NCBI GenBank assembly: GCA_016795285.1
Contig: JAEUIC010000029.1
Span: forward strand, 1-64,000
DNA length: 64,000 nucleotides
Direction: 5' to 3'
DNA from: Planctomycetota bacterium
Lineage (GTDB): Bacteria; Planctomycetota; B15-G4; SIAN01
In this document: positions 44,602 to 53,744 of the stretch, piece after piece
How positions within the stretch are numbered: the stretch's first letter is position 1
Layout: each line of letters opens with the position of its first letter
Program-made: the position numbers and the translations under genes
Notes under the pieces: generated by a model
The model's database searches: none
Seen by the model: only the letters and a program-made list of their open reading frames with translations
What the model was told of the DNA's origin: nothing

Positions 44602-46140
44602 TCAGAGATCGACGTTCACCCGCTCCGAGCCGACGATCGGCCCGGTCGGCGAGAGCTTCCACGCCATCACGCCCACGTTGAATCCGAGCAACGGGTTCTC
44701 CGCGAAGACGTCGAACTCGAAGCGGTGCTGCGCGTCGAAGACGTCGGCCGCCAGCACGATCCAGGTCGGGATGCCGTCGATCTCGTCGACCACCAGCAGC
44801 AGCGGATCGCCCGGCGTGCCGTCGTAGATCGAGACGCTGATCAGCTGGCCGGGGGCGGGCTGCGTCGGCGTGATCGAGAGGTTCAGCTCATCGGCGTCGA
44901 AGAGGTAGACCTTGCCGGAGTCGACCCCGCCCTGCGCCGACGCGCCGACCATCAGCCGCTCGTCGCTGATCGCGACGGCGCTGCCGTACTGGTCGTCCCA
45001 CACCTTGTCGCTCGCGCCGAGCTCCTGGTCGAAGAACCACCCCTTCTGGAACTTCCCCTTGCGGAAGGAGAAGGCGCGGTTCAGCGAGGCGCTGCCGGCC
45101 AGCGCCGTGTTCCCCTCGAGCGCGACCTCGCGGCCGAAGGAGACGTAGTTGCCGAGCGCGGGGTTGACCACCGTGCCACGCGGCTGCCAGCTGCCGTTGT
45201 GGAAGGTGAAGAAGTGGACCGCGCCGGTGCCGGCCGCGCCGGGGGCGTCGTGCGACGGCGCGCCGACCACCAGGTCGACCCCATCCAGCGCCACCGAGTA
45301 GCCGAACTGTTCGACCAAGCTGTAGGTCGATCGCAGCTCGAGCGTGTGCGTCCAGTTGAACGTGCCGAGCGTCCAGATCGAGACGCTGCCCTGGTTCGAG
45401 AACGGCAGCGTCGTCGATTCGCCCGGCGTCCCGACCAGCGCCGTGGTGCCGTCGAAGGCGACGCTGAAGCCGGCGTAGTCGTAGGAGTCGCCGTCGGGGT
45501 CGAGCAGCTGCGTGATCTCGTTCCACGCCGTGCCGCCCGCGTCGTACTCGAAGACGTGGACGACTCCCGAGTTCACCCCCTTCACCGTCGTGGCGTAGGG
45601 AGCGCCGACCAGCAGCACCTCGCCCTTCAGCGCGATCCCGTGGCCGAACTCCTCGTTGGTGCCGCCGGTCGCCGAGGTGAGCTTCTGCTCATGCGTCCAG
45701 GTGCCGCCGACGACGCGACCGCCGCGGAAGACGTGGACGGCGCCGGCATCGACCGCCGTCGTCGAGTCCTCGTAGCGCGCCGTCACCGCGATCACGTCGC
45801 CGTCGATCGCCACTTCGATGCCGAACTGGCCATCCGGCTCGGGCGTCGACGAGACGAGCGTCTGCTCGAAGTCCCACTCCGCGTCCTGTGGGTCCCAGCG
45901 GAAGACCATGACCTGCCCGGAGCTGACCGACGAGCCGGAGTTGCCCGGCGCCCCCACCACCATCAAGTCGCCGTCGACGGCGAGCGCCTCGCCGAAGCGC
46001 AGGTTCGAGAGCGGCGGACTGGCGAGCAGCGTCTCCTGCTCGATCGCCTGGGCGTGGGCGGTGCTCGGCGGGAGGAGGGTGGCGCCGGCGAGCAGCGCGA
46101 GAGGAGCGAGGCGAGCGACGCAGCTGGAAGCGCGATCCAT
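44602..46140 (-). CDS. Secreted FG-GAP repeat protein, tandem paralogue 2
   Basis: Signal peptide (LALLAGATLLPPSTAHAQ) followed by FG-GAP blades: FGEALAVDGDLMVVGAPGN, FGHGIALKGEVLLVGAPYA, YAGFSVAFDGTTALVGTPGE and FGREVALEGNTALAGSA. The tail LSITPTQPAPGQLI, VVDEIDGIPTW, VFAENPLLGFNVGVMAWKLS and RVNVDL is nearly collinear with paralogue 1. GGAG lies 8 nt before the ATG. The repeated DEIDGxP motif of the tail, absent in other FG-GAP families known to me, is its best identifier. Confidence 0.82.
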   Translation of the reverse strand: MDRASSCVARLAPLALLAGATLLPPSTAHAQAIEQETLLASPPLSNLRFGEALAVDGDLMVVGAPGNSGSSVSSGQVMVFRWDPQDAEWDFEQTLVSSTPEPDGQFGIEVAIDGDVIAVTARYEDSTTAVDAGAVHVFRGGRVVGGTWTHEQKLTSATGGTNEEFGHGIALKGEVLLVGAPYATTVKGVNSGVVHVFEYDAGGTAWNEITQLLDPDGDSYDYAGFSVAFDGTTALVGTPGESTTLPFSNQGSVSIWTLGTFNWTHTLELRSTYSLVEQFGYSVALDGVDLVVGAPSHDAPGAAGTGAVHFFTFHNGSWQPRGTVVNPALGNYVSFGREVALEGNTALAGSASLNRAFSFRKGKFQKGWFFDQELGASDKVWDDQYGSAVAISDERLMVGASAQGGVDSGKVYLFDADELNLSITPTQPAPGQLISVSIYDGTPGDPLLLVVDEIDGIPTWIVLAADVFDAQHRFEFDVFAENPLLGFNVGVMAWKLSPTGPIVGSERVNVDL

Positions 46141-46216
46141 GGCGATGACTCCGCGGGGAAGTTCGACGTTGTCCGCTCCACACCCGAGGCCGCGCGCGAT
46201 CGTTACCGATGAAATG

Positions 46217-46251
46217 CGCGAGGGGCGCCCGGTCGCCCGGACGCCCCCGCG
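46217..46251 (-). terminator. Stem-loop after the third tandem FG-GAP gene
   Basis: The arms GGGGCG and CGCCCC, extended by CGCG pairs with one mismatch, enclose a 14-nt loop about 60 nt downstream of the stop codon at 46313. No U tract is visible. It is weak alone, but the third such hairpin in this tandem array. Confidence 0.35.
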
Positions 46252-46312
46252 AGGAACTCATCGTCGAGTCGCGCAGCGGCGCCGCGATCGGCGCCCCATG
46301 CCGCACCGCTTC

Positions 46313-47866
46313 TCACAACTCGAGGTCGACCAGCTGCGACCCCACCAGCGGCCCGCCGGCACCGATCTTCCAGGCGCGCACCGACACGGTGCTGCCGAAC
46401 AACGGGTCGGGCGCGTCGATCGGGAGGCTCCACGAAAGATCGGACGCGAAGACGTCGGTGAGGATCGGCACGAAGACCGGCACGCCGTCGATCGCCTCGA
46501 CCGCGATCAGGATCGGCGAGCCCGCCGCGCCGCGGTGCGCCTCCAGGTCGATCGGCGCGCCGGCGGCCGGCTGCGTGGGCGTGATGGTCAGCGTGAACTC
46601 GGCGGCGTCGTAGAAGAAGAGCGCTCCGGTGTCGCGACCGCTGTTGGTGTTGGCCCATTGCGAGGCGACGACGAGCTGCGAACCAGCGACGCGGACGCCG
46701 CAACCGTAGTTCTCCTCGGCGATCGACGGCCCCGCCTGCAGCTCGCTCTCGAGGTGCCACGGGCCGTTGCTCTTCTTGCCGAGCCGCCAGGTCCACGCAC
46801 TGCCGATGTGGCCGCCGCCGGTCACCTCGTTCGGCGCGCCGACGACGAGGAGTCCGCCGGTCATGTCGACCGCCGTCCCGAAGCCGCTGTTGTAGGCCAG
46901 CGTCGGCGAGTCGAGACGCTGCTCGAGGCCGAAGAGCCCGGTGATCGGGTCCTTGACGAAGACGTAGGCGCGCCCGACCAGCGAACTGGCGCCGACCGCT
47001 TCGCTCGCTGCGCCGACGGCGATCCGATCGCCATCGAGCGCGAGCGCGCCGCCGAAGTTCCCGTTCACCTGCGGGGCGTTCGAGCTGAGCTGCTGGCCTT
47101 GCGTCCAGGTGGTCCCGCTGACGGAGAAGAGCTCCACCGTGCCGGCGAAGCTGGTCGCACCCGCGATCCCGCGCGGGGCGCCGATCAGCGCCGTCGTCCC
47201 GTCGAAGTCGATCGTGCGGCCGAAGAAGGCGGCGCTGCTGCCGTTGCTGTCGATCAACTGCGCCTCGAACGCGAACAGGCCGGTGATCGCATCGCGGCGG
47301 AACACCTGCACCGAGCCGTTGCCCGCCCCCGGGCAGCCGACCAGCAGCAGGTCGCCCTTCAACGAGAGCCCGAAGCCGAAGCCTTCGCCGGCGACTGGCG
47401 CGATCGAATCGAGCTTCTGCACCTCGACGAAGAGACCGGTGATGGCGTCGCGCTCGAGGAGGTAGACCGAGCCGGCGTCGCCGAGGTTGTTCACCGCGTT
47501 GCGCGGCGCGGCGATCGCGAGGCGATCGCCCTCGACAGCGACCGTGCCGCCGAAGGCCTCGAAGCTCGCGTAGTCGCTGGCGAACAGCTTCTGGTGGTAC
47601 GTCCAAGCGCCGGTGACCGGGTCGCGCTGGTGCACTGTCGCGGCCCCATGCCCGCCGATCGGGTAGTAGGAGCTGTCGTTGGGCGCGCCGACCACCATGA
47701 GGTCGCCGTCGATCGCGAACGCGGCACTCCAGTAGTTGCTGTCCGAGACGTAGGGGCAGATCAGCGACGACTGCTCGTGCGCCTGCGCGCGGAGTTCGCC
47801 GGCGGCGGCGAGGGCGAGGAATGCGGCAACCAGGGAACAGTGCCGGTCGGTCCGGTGGAACGCCAT
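46313..47866 (-). CDS. Secreted FG-GAP repeat protein, tandem paralogue 3
   Basis: Signal peptide (SLVAAFLALAAAGELRAQ) and seven or so FG-GAP blades, including FGGTVAVEGDRLAIAAPRN, FGFGLSLKGDLLLVGCPGA and FGGALALDGDRIAVGAASE. The tail is the most divergent of the set: LTITPTQPAAGAPI, VEAIDGVPVFVPILTDVF, DAPDPLFGSTVSVRAWKI. The DEIDG core reads VEAIDG. The chosen ATG follows GGAG by 8 nt; the frame upstream is antisense to no gene and lacks a signal peptide. It heads the tandem array on the minus strand. Confidence 0.8.
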   Translation of the reverse strand: MAFHRTDRHCSLVAAFLALAAAGELRAQAHEQSSLICPYVSDSNYWSAAFAIDGDLMVVGAPNDSSYYPIGGHGAATVHQRDPVTGAWTYHQKLFASDYASFEAFGGTVAVEGDRLAIAAPRNAVNNLGDAGSVYLLERDAITGLFVEVQKLDSIAPVAGEGFGFGLSLKGDLLLVGCPGAGNGSVQVFRRDAITGLFAFEAQLIDSNGSSAAFFGRTIDFDGTTALIGAPRGIAGATSFAGTVELFSVSGTTWTQGQQLSSNAPQVNGNFGGALALDGDRIAVGAASEAVGASSLVGRAYVFVKDPITGLFGLEQRLDSPTLAYNSGFGTAVDMTGGLLVVGAPNEVTGGGHIGSAWTWRLGKKSNGPWHLESELQAGPSIAEENYGCGVRVAGSQLVVASQWANTNSGRDTGALFFYDAAEFTLTITPTQPAAGAPIDLEAHRGAAGSPILIAVEAIDGVPVFVPILTDVFASDLSWSLPIDAPDPLFGSTVSVRAWKIGAGGPLVGSQLVDLEL

Positions 47867-47965
47867 CGGGAGAACTCCAGGGAGGTGAAGACCGGCGGAC
47901 GCGCCCGCGAACTCCACGGCGCCCGAGACCGGACCAGCACCCACACCCGGACGAGCGCGCCGTTG

Positions 47966-49051
47966 TTACAGCGCCGGCTCCATTCCGAACAGTCCTGGCT
48001 GGGAGGGCCCCGGGCGGCGGAACGCGGCGGTCGAGATGCCCCGCTCGCGCATCCCGGCGAGGCCGACGCGCCGCACCGCCAGCGCGAAGAGCTGTTCGAG
48101 CTGGCGCGCCCACTCGCCGTCGCCGCGCATCCGCTGGCCGAAGCTCGCGTCGTAGAGCTCGCCGCCGTGGAGCTGGCGCAGCCGCTCGAGCACCTTCTCC
48201 TTGCGCTCCGGTCGATGGCGCTCGAGCCAGTCGGCGAAGAGCCCCTTCACGCCGTGCGGCAGGCGGAGCAGCTGCCAGCTCGCCATCGTCGCGCCCGCCT
48301 CGCGCGCGGCGGCGACGATCGCCGGCAGCTCGTGGTCGGTGAGGCCGGGGATCACTGGAGCGACGAGGACGCCCGTGGCGATGCCGGCGGCGGCGAGCGC
48401 GCTAATCGCGGCCAGGCGCTTCCGCGGCCGCGCGGCGCGCGGCTCGAGGTCGGCGGCGAGCGCGTCGTCGAGCGTCGTGACGCTGACGAAGACCTGCACC
48501 GCGTCGTGCTCGGCGAGGCGCGCCAGCACGTCGAGGTCGCGCGTGACCAGCGCGCTCTTGGTGACGATGCCGACCGGGTTCCGGAACTCGGCCAGCACCT
48601 CGAGGCAGCCGCGCGTCAGCCGGAAGTGGCGCTCGATCGGCTGGTAGCAGTCGGTCACGCCCGACAGCGCCAAGAGCCGCGGCCGCCAGCTCCGCTTCAT
48701 CAGCTCGGCGCGCAGGAGCTCGGGTGCGCGCCGCTTCACGAAGAGCGTCGTCTCGAAGTCGAGCCCGGCCGAGAGGCCGAAGTACTCGTGGGTCGGCCGC
48801 GCGTAGCAGTAGATGCAGCCGTGCTCGCAGCCGCGATAGGGATTGACGCTGGCGTCGAAGGGCAGGTCGGGGCTGTCGTTCTCCGACAGGATCGAGCGCG
48901 CCGCGTCGTCGTAGCAGCGCGTGCGCGGCGACGGCAGCGCGTCGTCCCCCGCCGCCCGCGCCGCCTCCATCAGCCCCGCGAGATCGAGCTCGATCTCGCG
49001 CGCCGTGAAGCGATCAGGTGGATTGGAGGCGGCGCCGCGGGCGGTGGACAT
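47966..49051 (-). CDS. SplB/PA0069-like radical SAM protein
   Basis: The radical SAM motif CEHGCIYC lies in VNPYRGCEHGCIYCYARP. It is followed by LSGVTDCYQPIERHFRLTRG, typical of the PA0069/Rv2578c group related to spore photoproduct lyase. The function of that group is not established; DNA or nucleotide repair-like chemistry has been suggested by family membership only. The ATG chosen begins just before a conserved basic N-terminus; the longer frame is the antisense of the divergent NurA-like gene start. No ribosome site is evident. Confidence 0.82.
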   Translation of the reverse strand: MSTARGAASNPPDRFTAREIELDLAGLMEAARAAGDDALPSPRTRCYDDAARSILSENDSPDLPFDASVNPYRGCEHGCIYCYARPTHEYFGLSAGLDFETTLFVKRRAPELLRAELMKRSWRPRLLALSGVTDCYQPIERHFRLTRGCLEVLAEFRNPVGIVTKSALVTRDLDVLARLAEHDAVQVFVSVTTLDDALAADLEPRAARPRKRLAAISALAAAGIATGVLVAPVIPGLTDHELPAIVAAAREAGATMASWQLLRLPHGVKGLFADWLERHRPERKEKVLERLRQLHGGELYDASFGQRMRGDGEWARQLEQLFALAVRRVGLAGMRERGISTAAFRRPGPSQPGLFGMEPAL

Positions 49052-49125
49052 GGAGGGGGTTGTAGCGCGGGGGCGCGGGAACTCCGATCGAGCTACCATC
49101 GCCGCCTTCGAAGGGGCCCGCATCG

Positions 49126-50241
49126 ATGGGACGCAACGACCTCGGCTCGTCCAGGCAGCGCATCGACGACGTGCTCCGGCGCGAGCTGGCTCGCGTCGCC
49201 GAGCCGCCACCCGCCGGCACGCTCACCCCGCAGGCGATCACCGTCCTGCCGGATCACGTCGATGCCGTGGCGGTCGTCGCCACCGATGCCGGCAACGTCG
49301 AACTAAGGCTCCATCCGCTCCGGGTCGGCTTCGTCCGAGTCGCCAGCACCGACTCGGACAGCTCGTGGGACTTCGAGAGCTTCGTCCCGTTGTCGGCGCC
49401 GCTGAGCGAACAGCTCGCGTTCCTCTTCGCCGATCGCCGCGCCGCGCCGCTGAAGGAGGCGGCCGCCGAATGCGGGCTCGATTCCGAGGCGCCCGGCCGA
49501 TGGTGCTCGGACCTGCCGACGCCCTCGCGTTCGCTGAATCTCCTGCGCGAACTCGCGGAGTGGCTCGCCCTCGTCGCCGCGGCCCGACGGCGCCCGACGG
49601 GGACTTCGGAGCGGCCGCTGCTCCTTCGCGACGGGCTGCTGCGGAGCGTCGTGCTGCCGGGCGACCTCTTCCAGGCGCTCGCCGGCGGTCTCGAGTCGGC
49701 GAGCCGACGCAACGGCTGGAGCGTGGTGGCGATCGCGAAGACGCCGCCCGGCGGAGCCGACTTTCTCAACTACGTCCAGCTCTCGATGTCCCACGCGGCG
49801 TCAGCGGCTTCCGGGTTCCCGATCGCCTTCGCGATCGACGACGCGCTCGAACGGAGGTTCTCGCCCTTCTCCGCCTCCTACGCCGATCCTCAGCTGCGAC
49901 GTCGCGCGGGGCGGATGCATCTCCTCGCGCTTCATGAGCGCCAGCTTCGGCGGCCCGTCGTCGTCGAGATCGCGCGCTGGGACGATGCGCCGGCCGCCGA
50001 GATCCTCGCTGCGGTCGCGACCGCATGCCGATCCGGCTTCCCAGAACCGGGCTATCCGATCGCGCTCCACCAGGCGCACCTCCGCGCGTCGGTGCGCCCG
50101 ATCGAACGCGAGTACTTCGCGCGCTGCTTCATGACCGCAGTCTTGCGGGAACGACCGGCGCTACGCGACGCGCTCCTCGCGGCCCACCTGCACGGCGGCG
50201 GGCTGCACCTCGATCCCGAACCGGAGGCACGGAACCCTTGA
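49126..50241 (+). CDS. nurA: NurA-like nuclease partner of HerA
   Basis: The 371-aa protein contains LLLRDGLLRS, with D169 at the position of the catalytic Asp in NurA nucleases. It also has the conserved C-terminal segment with YPIALHQAHLRASV and FARCFMTAVLRERP. NurA is a ring-like 5'-to-3' nuclease that works with the HerA hexameric translocase in DNA end processing. Its stop overlaps the TTG start of the downstream HerA-like gene, so the two are translationally coupled. The N-terminal ~100 residues hold two beta-rich segments. A role in repair or phage defence cannot be separated from sequence alone. Confidence 0.7.
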   Translation: MGRNDLGSSRQRIDDVLRRELARVAEPPPAGTLTPQAITVLPDHVDAVAVVATDAGNVELRLHPLRVGFVRVASTDSDSSWDFESFVPLSAPLSEQLAFLFADRRAAPLKEAAAECGLDSEAPGRWCSDLPTPSRSLNLLRELAEWLALVAAARRRPTGTSERPLLLRDGLLRSVVLPGDLFQALAGGLESASRRNGWSVVAIAKTPPGGADFLNYVQLSMSHAASAASGFPIAFAIDDALERRFSPFSASYADPQLRRRAGRMHLLALHERQLRRPVVVEIARWDDAPAAEILAAVATACRSGFPEPGYPIALHQAHLRASVRPIEREYFARCFMTAVLRERPALRDALLAAHLHGGGLHLDPEPEARNP

Positions 50242-52367
50242 GCCAGGCCCGGACCCGTCCCCCATCGCTCGAGCTCTACTCCGGCGAACCGGCGCTCGGC
50301 ATCGTGCGCGGCCAAGTGCGCGGAGCGCTGTCGATCGAGGCGGTGAGCCGCGCGTTCGAGGAGTCGCCGCCCCATCGCGGCGACTTCCTGCTGATGGAGC
50401 GCGACCGCACCCACGCGCTGGTCGCGCGCGTCACTGCCGCTCGCGCAGGCGGAACGTTCGCGGAAGGGCGGGAAGCCGGGGCCTCCTACCTCTTCGAGCT
50501 GCTGCGGGCGGACCGCGTCGATGCGGAAGCGCGCGTGCCGGAAGAAGTGCGCGAGATGCTCCATCGGCTCCACATCGACCTCTGCGTGCTCGGCGAGATC
50601 GGCGTCGAAGGGACGCGGTTCACGTTCCAAGCCGGGCATCGCGATCTCGACCCGTTCGGGCTCCGATTGCGCCGCCCCTCCGCCGAGGCGCTGCAGTTCC
50701 TCGCCAGCGCGGGCCAGCAGAAGGAGAACGGCGTCGTCCAGTTCGGGGTGATGTCGCGCGGGCACGAGCAGTTCGACGAAGTACCGGTCTACTTCTCGAT
50801 CGACCGCCTGAAGGCGCGCCGCTCCTTCGTCTTCGCGCGAGCCGGCTACGGCAAGAGCAATCTCGTGAAGTTGCTGCTGTCGAAGCTGTTCAACGCGGAT
50901 GCCGGCACCGGGCTCCTGATCCTCGACCCGGAGGGCGAGTACGCCTTCGAGCAGGGAACCGGCGATCGCAAGACGCCAGGGCTCGCCGATCATCCCGCGC
51001 TCCGCGCCCGGCTCGACGTCTACACGGGACGGCGCGACCCCGATCTCAAGATGCGCTACGGCGACGTGATCCGGGGCGACCTGCGGCTCGACTTGCGGGA
51101 GTGCGAGCCCGGCGAGATCCTCGCCAGCTTCGTCGCCGCCGAGAAGCTCGAGCAGGTGTGGGCGAACTACATCCGGTCGGCGGCGAAGTACAACCGGGAA
51201 GGCGAGATCACCAGCACGCAGCAGTGGACGAAGCTGATCGAGCTGCTCCACGACCGGCTCTACGCGGCGAGCGACGAAGAGATCGCGCAGACGCTCTTCG
51301 GCCACAGCAGACCGCCTTCCGCCAAGGACAAGGAGACGGGAGGGAACGTCAGCTTGCAGGCGATCCGCAACAACCTCGTGCCGCTGATCCGGCGCGTCCA
51401 CCACCCCGAGCGGAAGTTCGTCTCCGCGGTGGTGGATTCGCTGCGGAACGGGAGGATCGTCGTCCTCGACCTCTCGCTCAGCTCGCATCAGGACGCCCGA
51501 TCGGTGGCCAACCTGATCCTGTTCCGGGTGTTCCGCGAACAGCAGCGTGCGCTCACCGACAAGGGGCGGAACGACCGCGGCGTCGTCGCCGTCTTCGAGG
51601 AAGCGCAGACCGTCCTCTCGCCGCGCGAACCCGACACATCGATCTTCGTGCGATGGGTCAAGGAAGGGCGCAAGTACGGGCTCGGCGCACTCATGATCAC
51701 GCAGCAACCCGGCTCGATCGCCGAGAACATCGTCGCGCAAGGCGACAACTTCTTCGTGATGCACCTGCTGGCGCAGACCGACCTCGAGCTGCTCGCGCGA
51801 CTGAACGCGCACTACACGCAGGACGTGCTCGACTTCATCCGCAACGAGCCGGTGAGGGGCAACTGCTACTTCTGGTCGGCTCCGGACCAGCCGTACGTCG
51901 TGCCCTGCAAAGTCGAGGAGTACCGATCGGTGGACGGCGGCGCCAAGTCGGCGAGAACCGAGGCTGCGACGAAGGAGCGCGCGCCAGCCCGCGAGGTCGA
52001 CGACGTCGCGCGGGCGCTGCTGCAGGTGATCGCGCTCGACCCGCGGATCTTCCTCGTCCCGGTCGAGTCGATCGACGGCAAGCCGGCGGCTGACCTGCTC
52101 GCGATCTCGCGTGACTACACGACGCGCGGCGTGGCCGCCGAGCTCGCCGAACGCGGCAGTGCCGAGACGGTGGCCGAGGGCGATCAGGTCGAGAAGCACC
52201 TCACGGCACTCGGCATCCTCGCCCGTTCCGGGACCTTCAAGGGGGCGTTCAAGTCGCGCGAGTACGGCTGGTTCCTGCTCGATCGCCGAGCCCTGCTCGA
52301 TCGTTGCTACTCGCTCGAGCTGCAGCCGAAGGCGCTGAGCCCCTCGTCACTGAAACTCCGCTCGTGA
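50238..52367 (+). CDS. herA: HerA-like FtsK/HerA-fold translocase ATPase
   Basis: The start is a TTG overlapping the NurA-like stop (TTGA), with GGAGG 10 nt upstream. Walker A ARAGYGKSN (K206) and Walker B VVAVFEEAQ (E454) are of the HerA/FtsK type, and the N-terminal ~180 residues fit a HAS-barrel. The following region carries ALMITQQPGSI, a sensor-like segment. At 709 aa it is longer than archaeal HerA (~500); the extra C-terminal ~170 residues contain charged linker and a possible winged-helix part. It would translocate DNA and stimulate the paired nuclease. Confidence 0.82.
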   Translation: MSQARTRPPSLELYSGEPALGIVRGQVRGALSIEAVSRAFEESPPHRGDFLLMERDRTHALVARVTAARAGGTFAEGREAGASYLFELLRADRVDAEARVPEEVREMLHRLHIDLCVLGEIGVEGTRFTFQAGHRDLDPFGLRLRRPSAEALQFLASAGQQKENGVVQFGVMSRGHEQFDEVPVYFSIDRLKARRSFVFARAGYGKSNLVKLLLSKLFNADAGTGLLILDPEGEYAFEQGTGDRKTPGLADHPALRARLDVYTGRRDPDLKMRYGDVIRGDLRLDLRECEPGEILASFVAAEKLEQVWANYIRSAAKYNREGEITSTQQWTKLIELLHDRLYAASDEEIAQTLFGHSRPPSAKDKETGGNVSLQAIRNNLVPLIRRVHHPERKFVSAVVDSLRNGRIVVLDLSLSSHQDARSVANLILFRVFREQQRALTDKGRNDRGVVAVFEEAQTVLSPREPDTSIFVRWVKEGRKYGLGALMITQQPGSIAENIVAQGDNFFVMHLLAQTDLELLARLNAHYTQDVLDFIRNEPVRGNCYFWSAPDQPYVVPCKVEEYRSVDGGAKSARTEAATKERAPAREVDDVARALLQVIALDPRIFLVPVESIDGKPAADLLAISRDYTTRGVAAELAERGSAETVAEGDQVEKHLTALGILARSGTFKGAFKSREYGWFLLDRRALLDRCYSLELQPKALSPSSLKLRS

Positions 52368-52425
52368 CGGTGGCGGCGCGCCACGCGCCGATGCAGCGTC
52401 GGCCGCGCGCTTGCGCCTCGCCCCC

Positions 52426-53589
52426 CTACTTCCTCCACGCCTGATCGAGCAGCTTCAGCGCCTCCGGCAGCCGGTCGTAGAGCCGCATCGGCTTGCGGCG
52501 CAGCGTGGTGTCGGAGAGGAGCGCCTGGGTGAGGATCGGCAGGGCGACCGTGACGTCGGTGCGCAGGTAGACGCTCTTGCTCTCGACGCACTCGATCGAG
52601 GTCTTGCCCCAAGTGTGGCCCTCGCCGGCGCTGCAGGAGGAGAGCGCGCCGTTGTCGACGACGTCGACGCAGACCTGCACGTCGATGTCGAAGCCGCGCG
52701 CGTCGACGCCGAGGATCTGCGAGAGGAGCGGCTCGCCCTGCAGCGTGTAGTTCTTCGGGACGCCGCCGCCGAAGATCCAGACGCTCGCCTGGGCCTCGCC
52801 CTTCACGGCGCTCCCCGCCTCCGCGCCGACGCGGCCGCGCCCCTCCTTCGCGCGCGACCAGTGCTGCAGCGCGGCCATCGAGTAGACGTCGCGCGCCACG
52901 TCGAGGCGGAACTTGAACCCCTTCGGGTCCTCGCGCTCCATCTTCACGACGTTGAGGTAGATCGAGCCGTCCTGCGGCGCGCCGACGAAGAGCGGCACGC
53001 CGTGGCGGTAGCAGGTCGCCAGCAGCGACGGCCGCGTGAGCCCGCGCTCGTCCTCGATCTGCGCCACCGCGCGACCGATCTCGTGGTGCAGCTCGGGCGT
53101 CGTCATCGAGCGCTGGAACGGCTTGGTCTTCAGCAGCTCGCAGAAGAAGCGGTCGGTGTCGAGCAGCACGTCCTCGTCGAAGCCGAGGTCGTAGATGCGG
53201 ATCACCCGCGCCTTGCGGTAGGCGCCGTCGTCGCCGGCCGGGTTCACCTCGTGGATGAGGTGGCCGAGCGTGCGGTGGAGGTCGTGGTAGAGGTTGGCGC
53301 CGGTCGTCGTGAGCGAGGAGATCCAGCCCGCCTCGATCATCGGGATCAGCGTCGACTGGTGCATGCCGGCCGGCGTCATCGCGCCCGACACGGTGGCGAA
53401 GACGGCGTGGTCCTCCTCGACGCTGGCGCGCATCAGCCGATGCGCCTCGCGCAGCCCGCGTCCGGCGAAGGCGGGGAAGAAGGTCTCGAGCAGCTGGCGC
53501 GGCGTCTCGCGCCCGGTCAGCGCGGGCGGATCGACGGGGCGGACGCGCGGCTTGCCGGGCTTCGGGCGGATCTTGCTTCGGGTGCTCAT
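52426..53589 (-). CDS. Deoxyhypusine-synthase-like protein
   Basis: The 387-aa product is of deoxyhypusine synthase fold, with LTTTGANLYHDLHR and a Rossmann-like NAD-binding region. The active-site Lys that forms the imine intermediate is kept as K329 in GHTWGKTSIE. Bacteria lack eIF5A, so such enzymes more likely make homospermidine or modify another target. The start ATG is preceded by 'CCCGCACCCCC' with no ribosome site. It is convergent with the HerA-like gene and divergent from the histidine kinase, whose sigma-54 promoter lies in the gap. Confidence 0.8.
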   Translation of the reverse strand: MSTRSKIRPKPGKPRVRPVDPPALTGRETPRQLLETFFPAFAGRGLREAHRLMRASVEEDHAVFATVSGAMTPAGMHQSTLIPMIEAGWISSLTTTGANLYHDLHRTLGHLIHEVNPAGDDGAYRKARVIRIYDLGFDEDVLLDTDRFFCELLKTKPFQRSMTTPELHHEIGRAVAQIEDERGLTRPSLLATCYRHGVPLFVGAPQDGSIYLNVVKMEREDPKGFKFRLDVARDVYSMAALQHWSRAKEGRGRVGAEAGSAVKGEAQASVWIFGGGVPKNYTLQGEPLLSQILGVDARGFDIDVQVCVDVVDNGALSSCSAGEGHTWGKTSIECVESKSVYLRTDVTVALPILTQALLSDTTLRRKPMRLYDRLPEALKLLDQAWRK

Positions 53590-53672
53590 GGGGGTGCGGG
53601 TCTTAGCGAGCGGCGCGCACGGGGAGAAGCGCTGCGCCGGGCCGTCGCGAAACTGGGACGCCCGGTCCGATT

Positions 53673-53692
53673 CCGTCCCACGATTGGGACGG
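53673..53692. promoter_or_regulatory. Dyad upstream of the two-component operon (candidate activator site)
   Basis: CCGTCCCACGATTGGGACGG is a perfect 8-bp inverted repeat around a 4-bp spacer. A further TGGGAC half-site lies 14 nt to its left. Its centre is ~65 bp upstream of a sigma-54-type promoter, where an enhancer-binding protein would sit. The same GTCCC/GGGAC motif with a 4-bp spacer precedes the exporter promoter. Confidence 0.65.
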
Positions 53693-53744
53693 CGCCGATC
53701 GTCGCGAGGCCGCCTTCGCCTCGGGGCGCCGGCGGCGCCACGCT

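Noticed and set aside
42475..46212. Frame of over 1,200 codons antisense to two FG-GAP genes
   Set aside because: No start signal, low-complexity composition, and the opposite strand carries signal peptides and clear FG-GAP repeats.
45818..49306. Frame of about 1,160 codons on the plus strand
   Set aside because: Antisense to the third FG-GAP gene and to the SplB-like radical SAM gene, both recognised by motifs; composition typical of a GC shadow.
52375..52389. Short GGCGCG-CCA-CGCGCC hairpin after the HerA-like gene
   Set aside because: Only 6 bp with a three-base loop, no U tract, and such stems are expected by chance at this GC.
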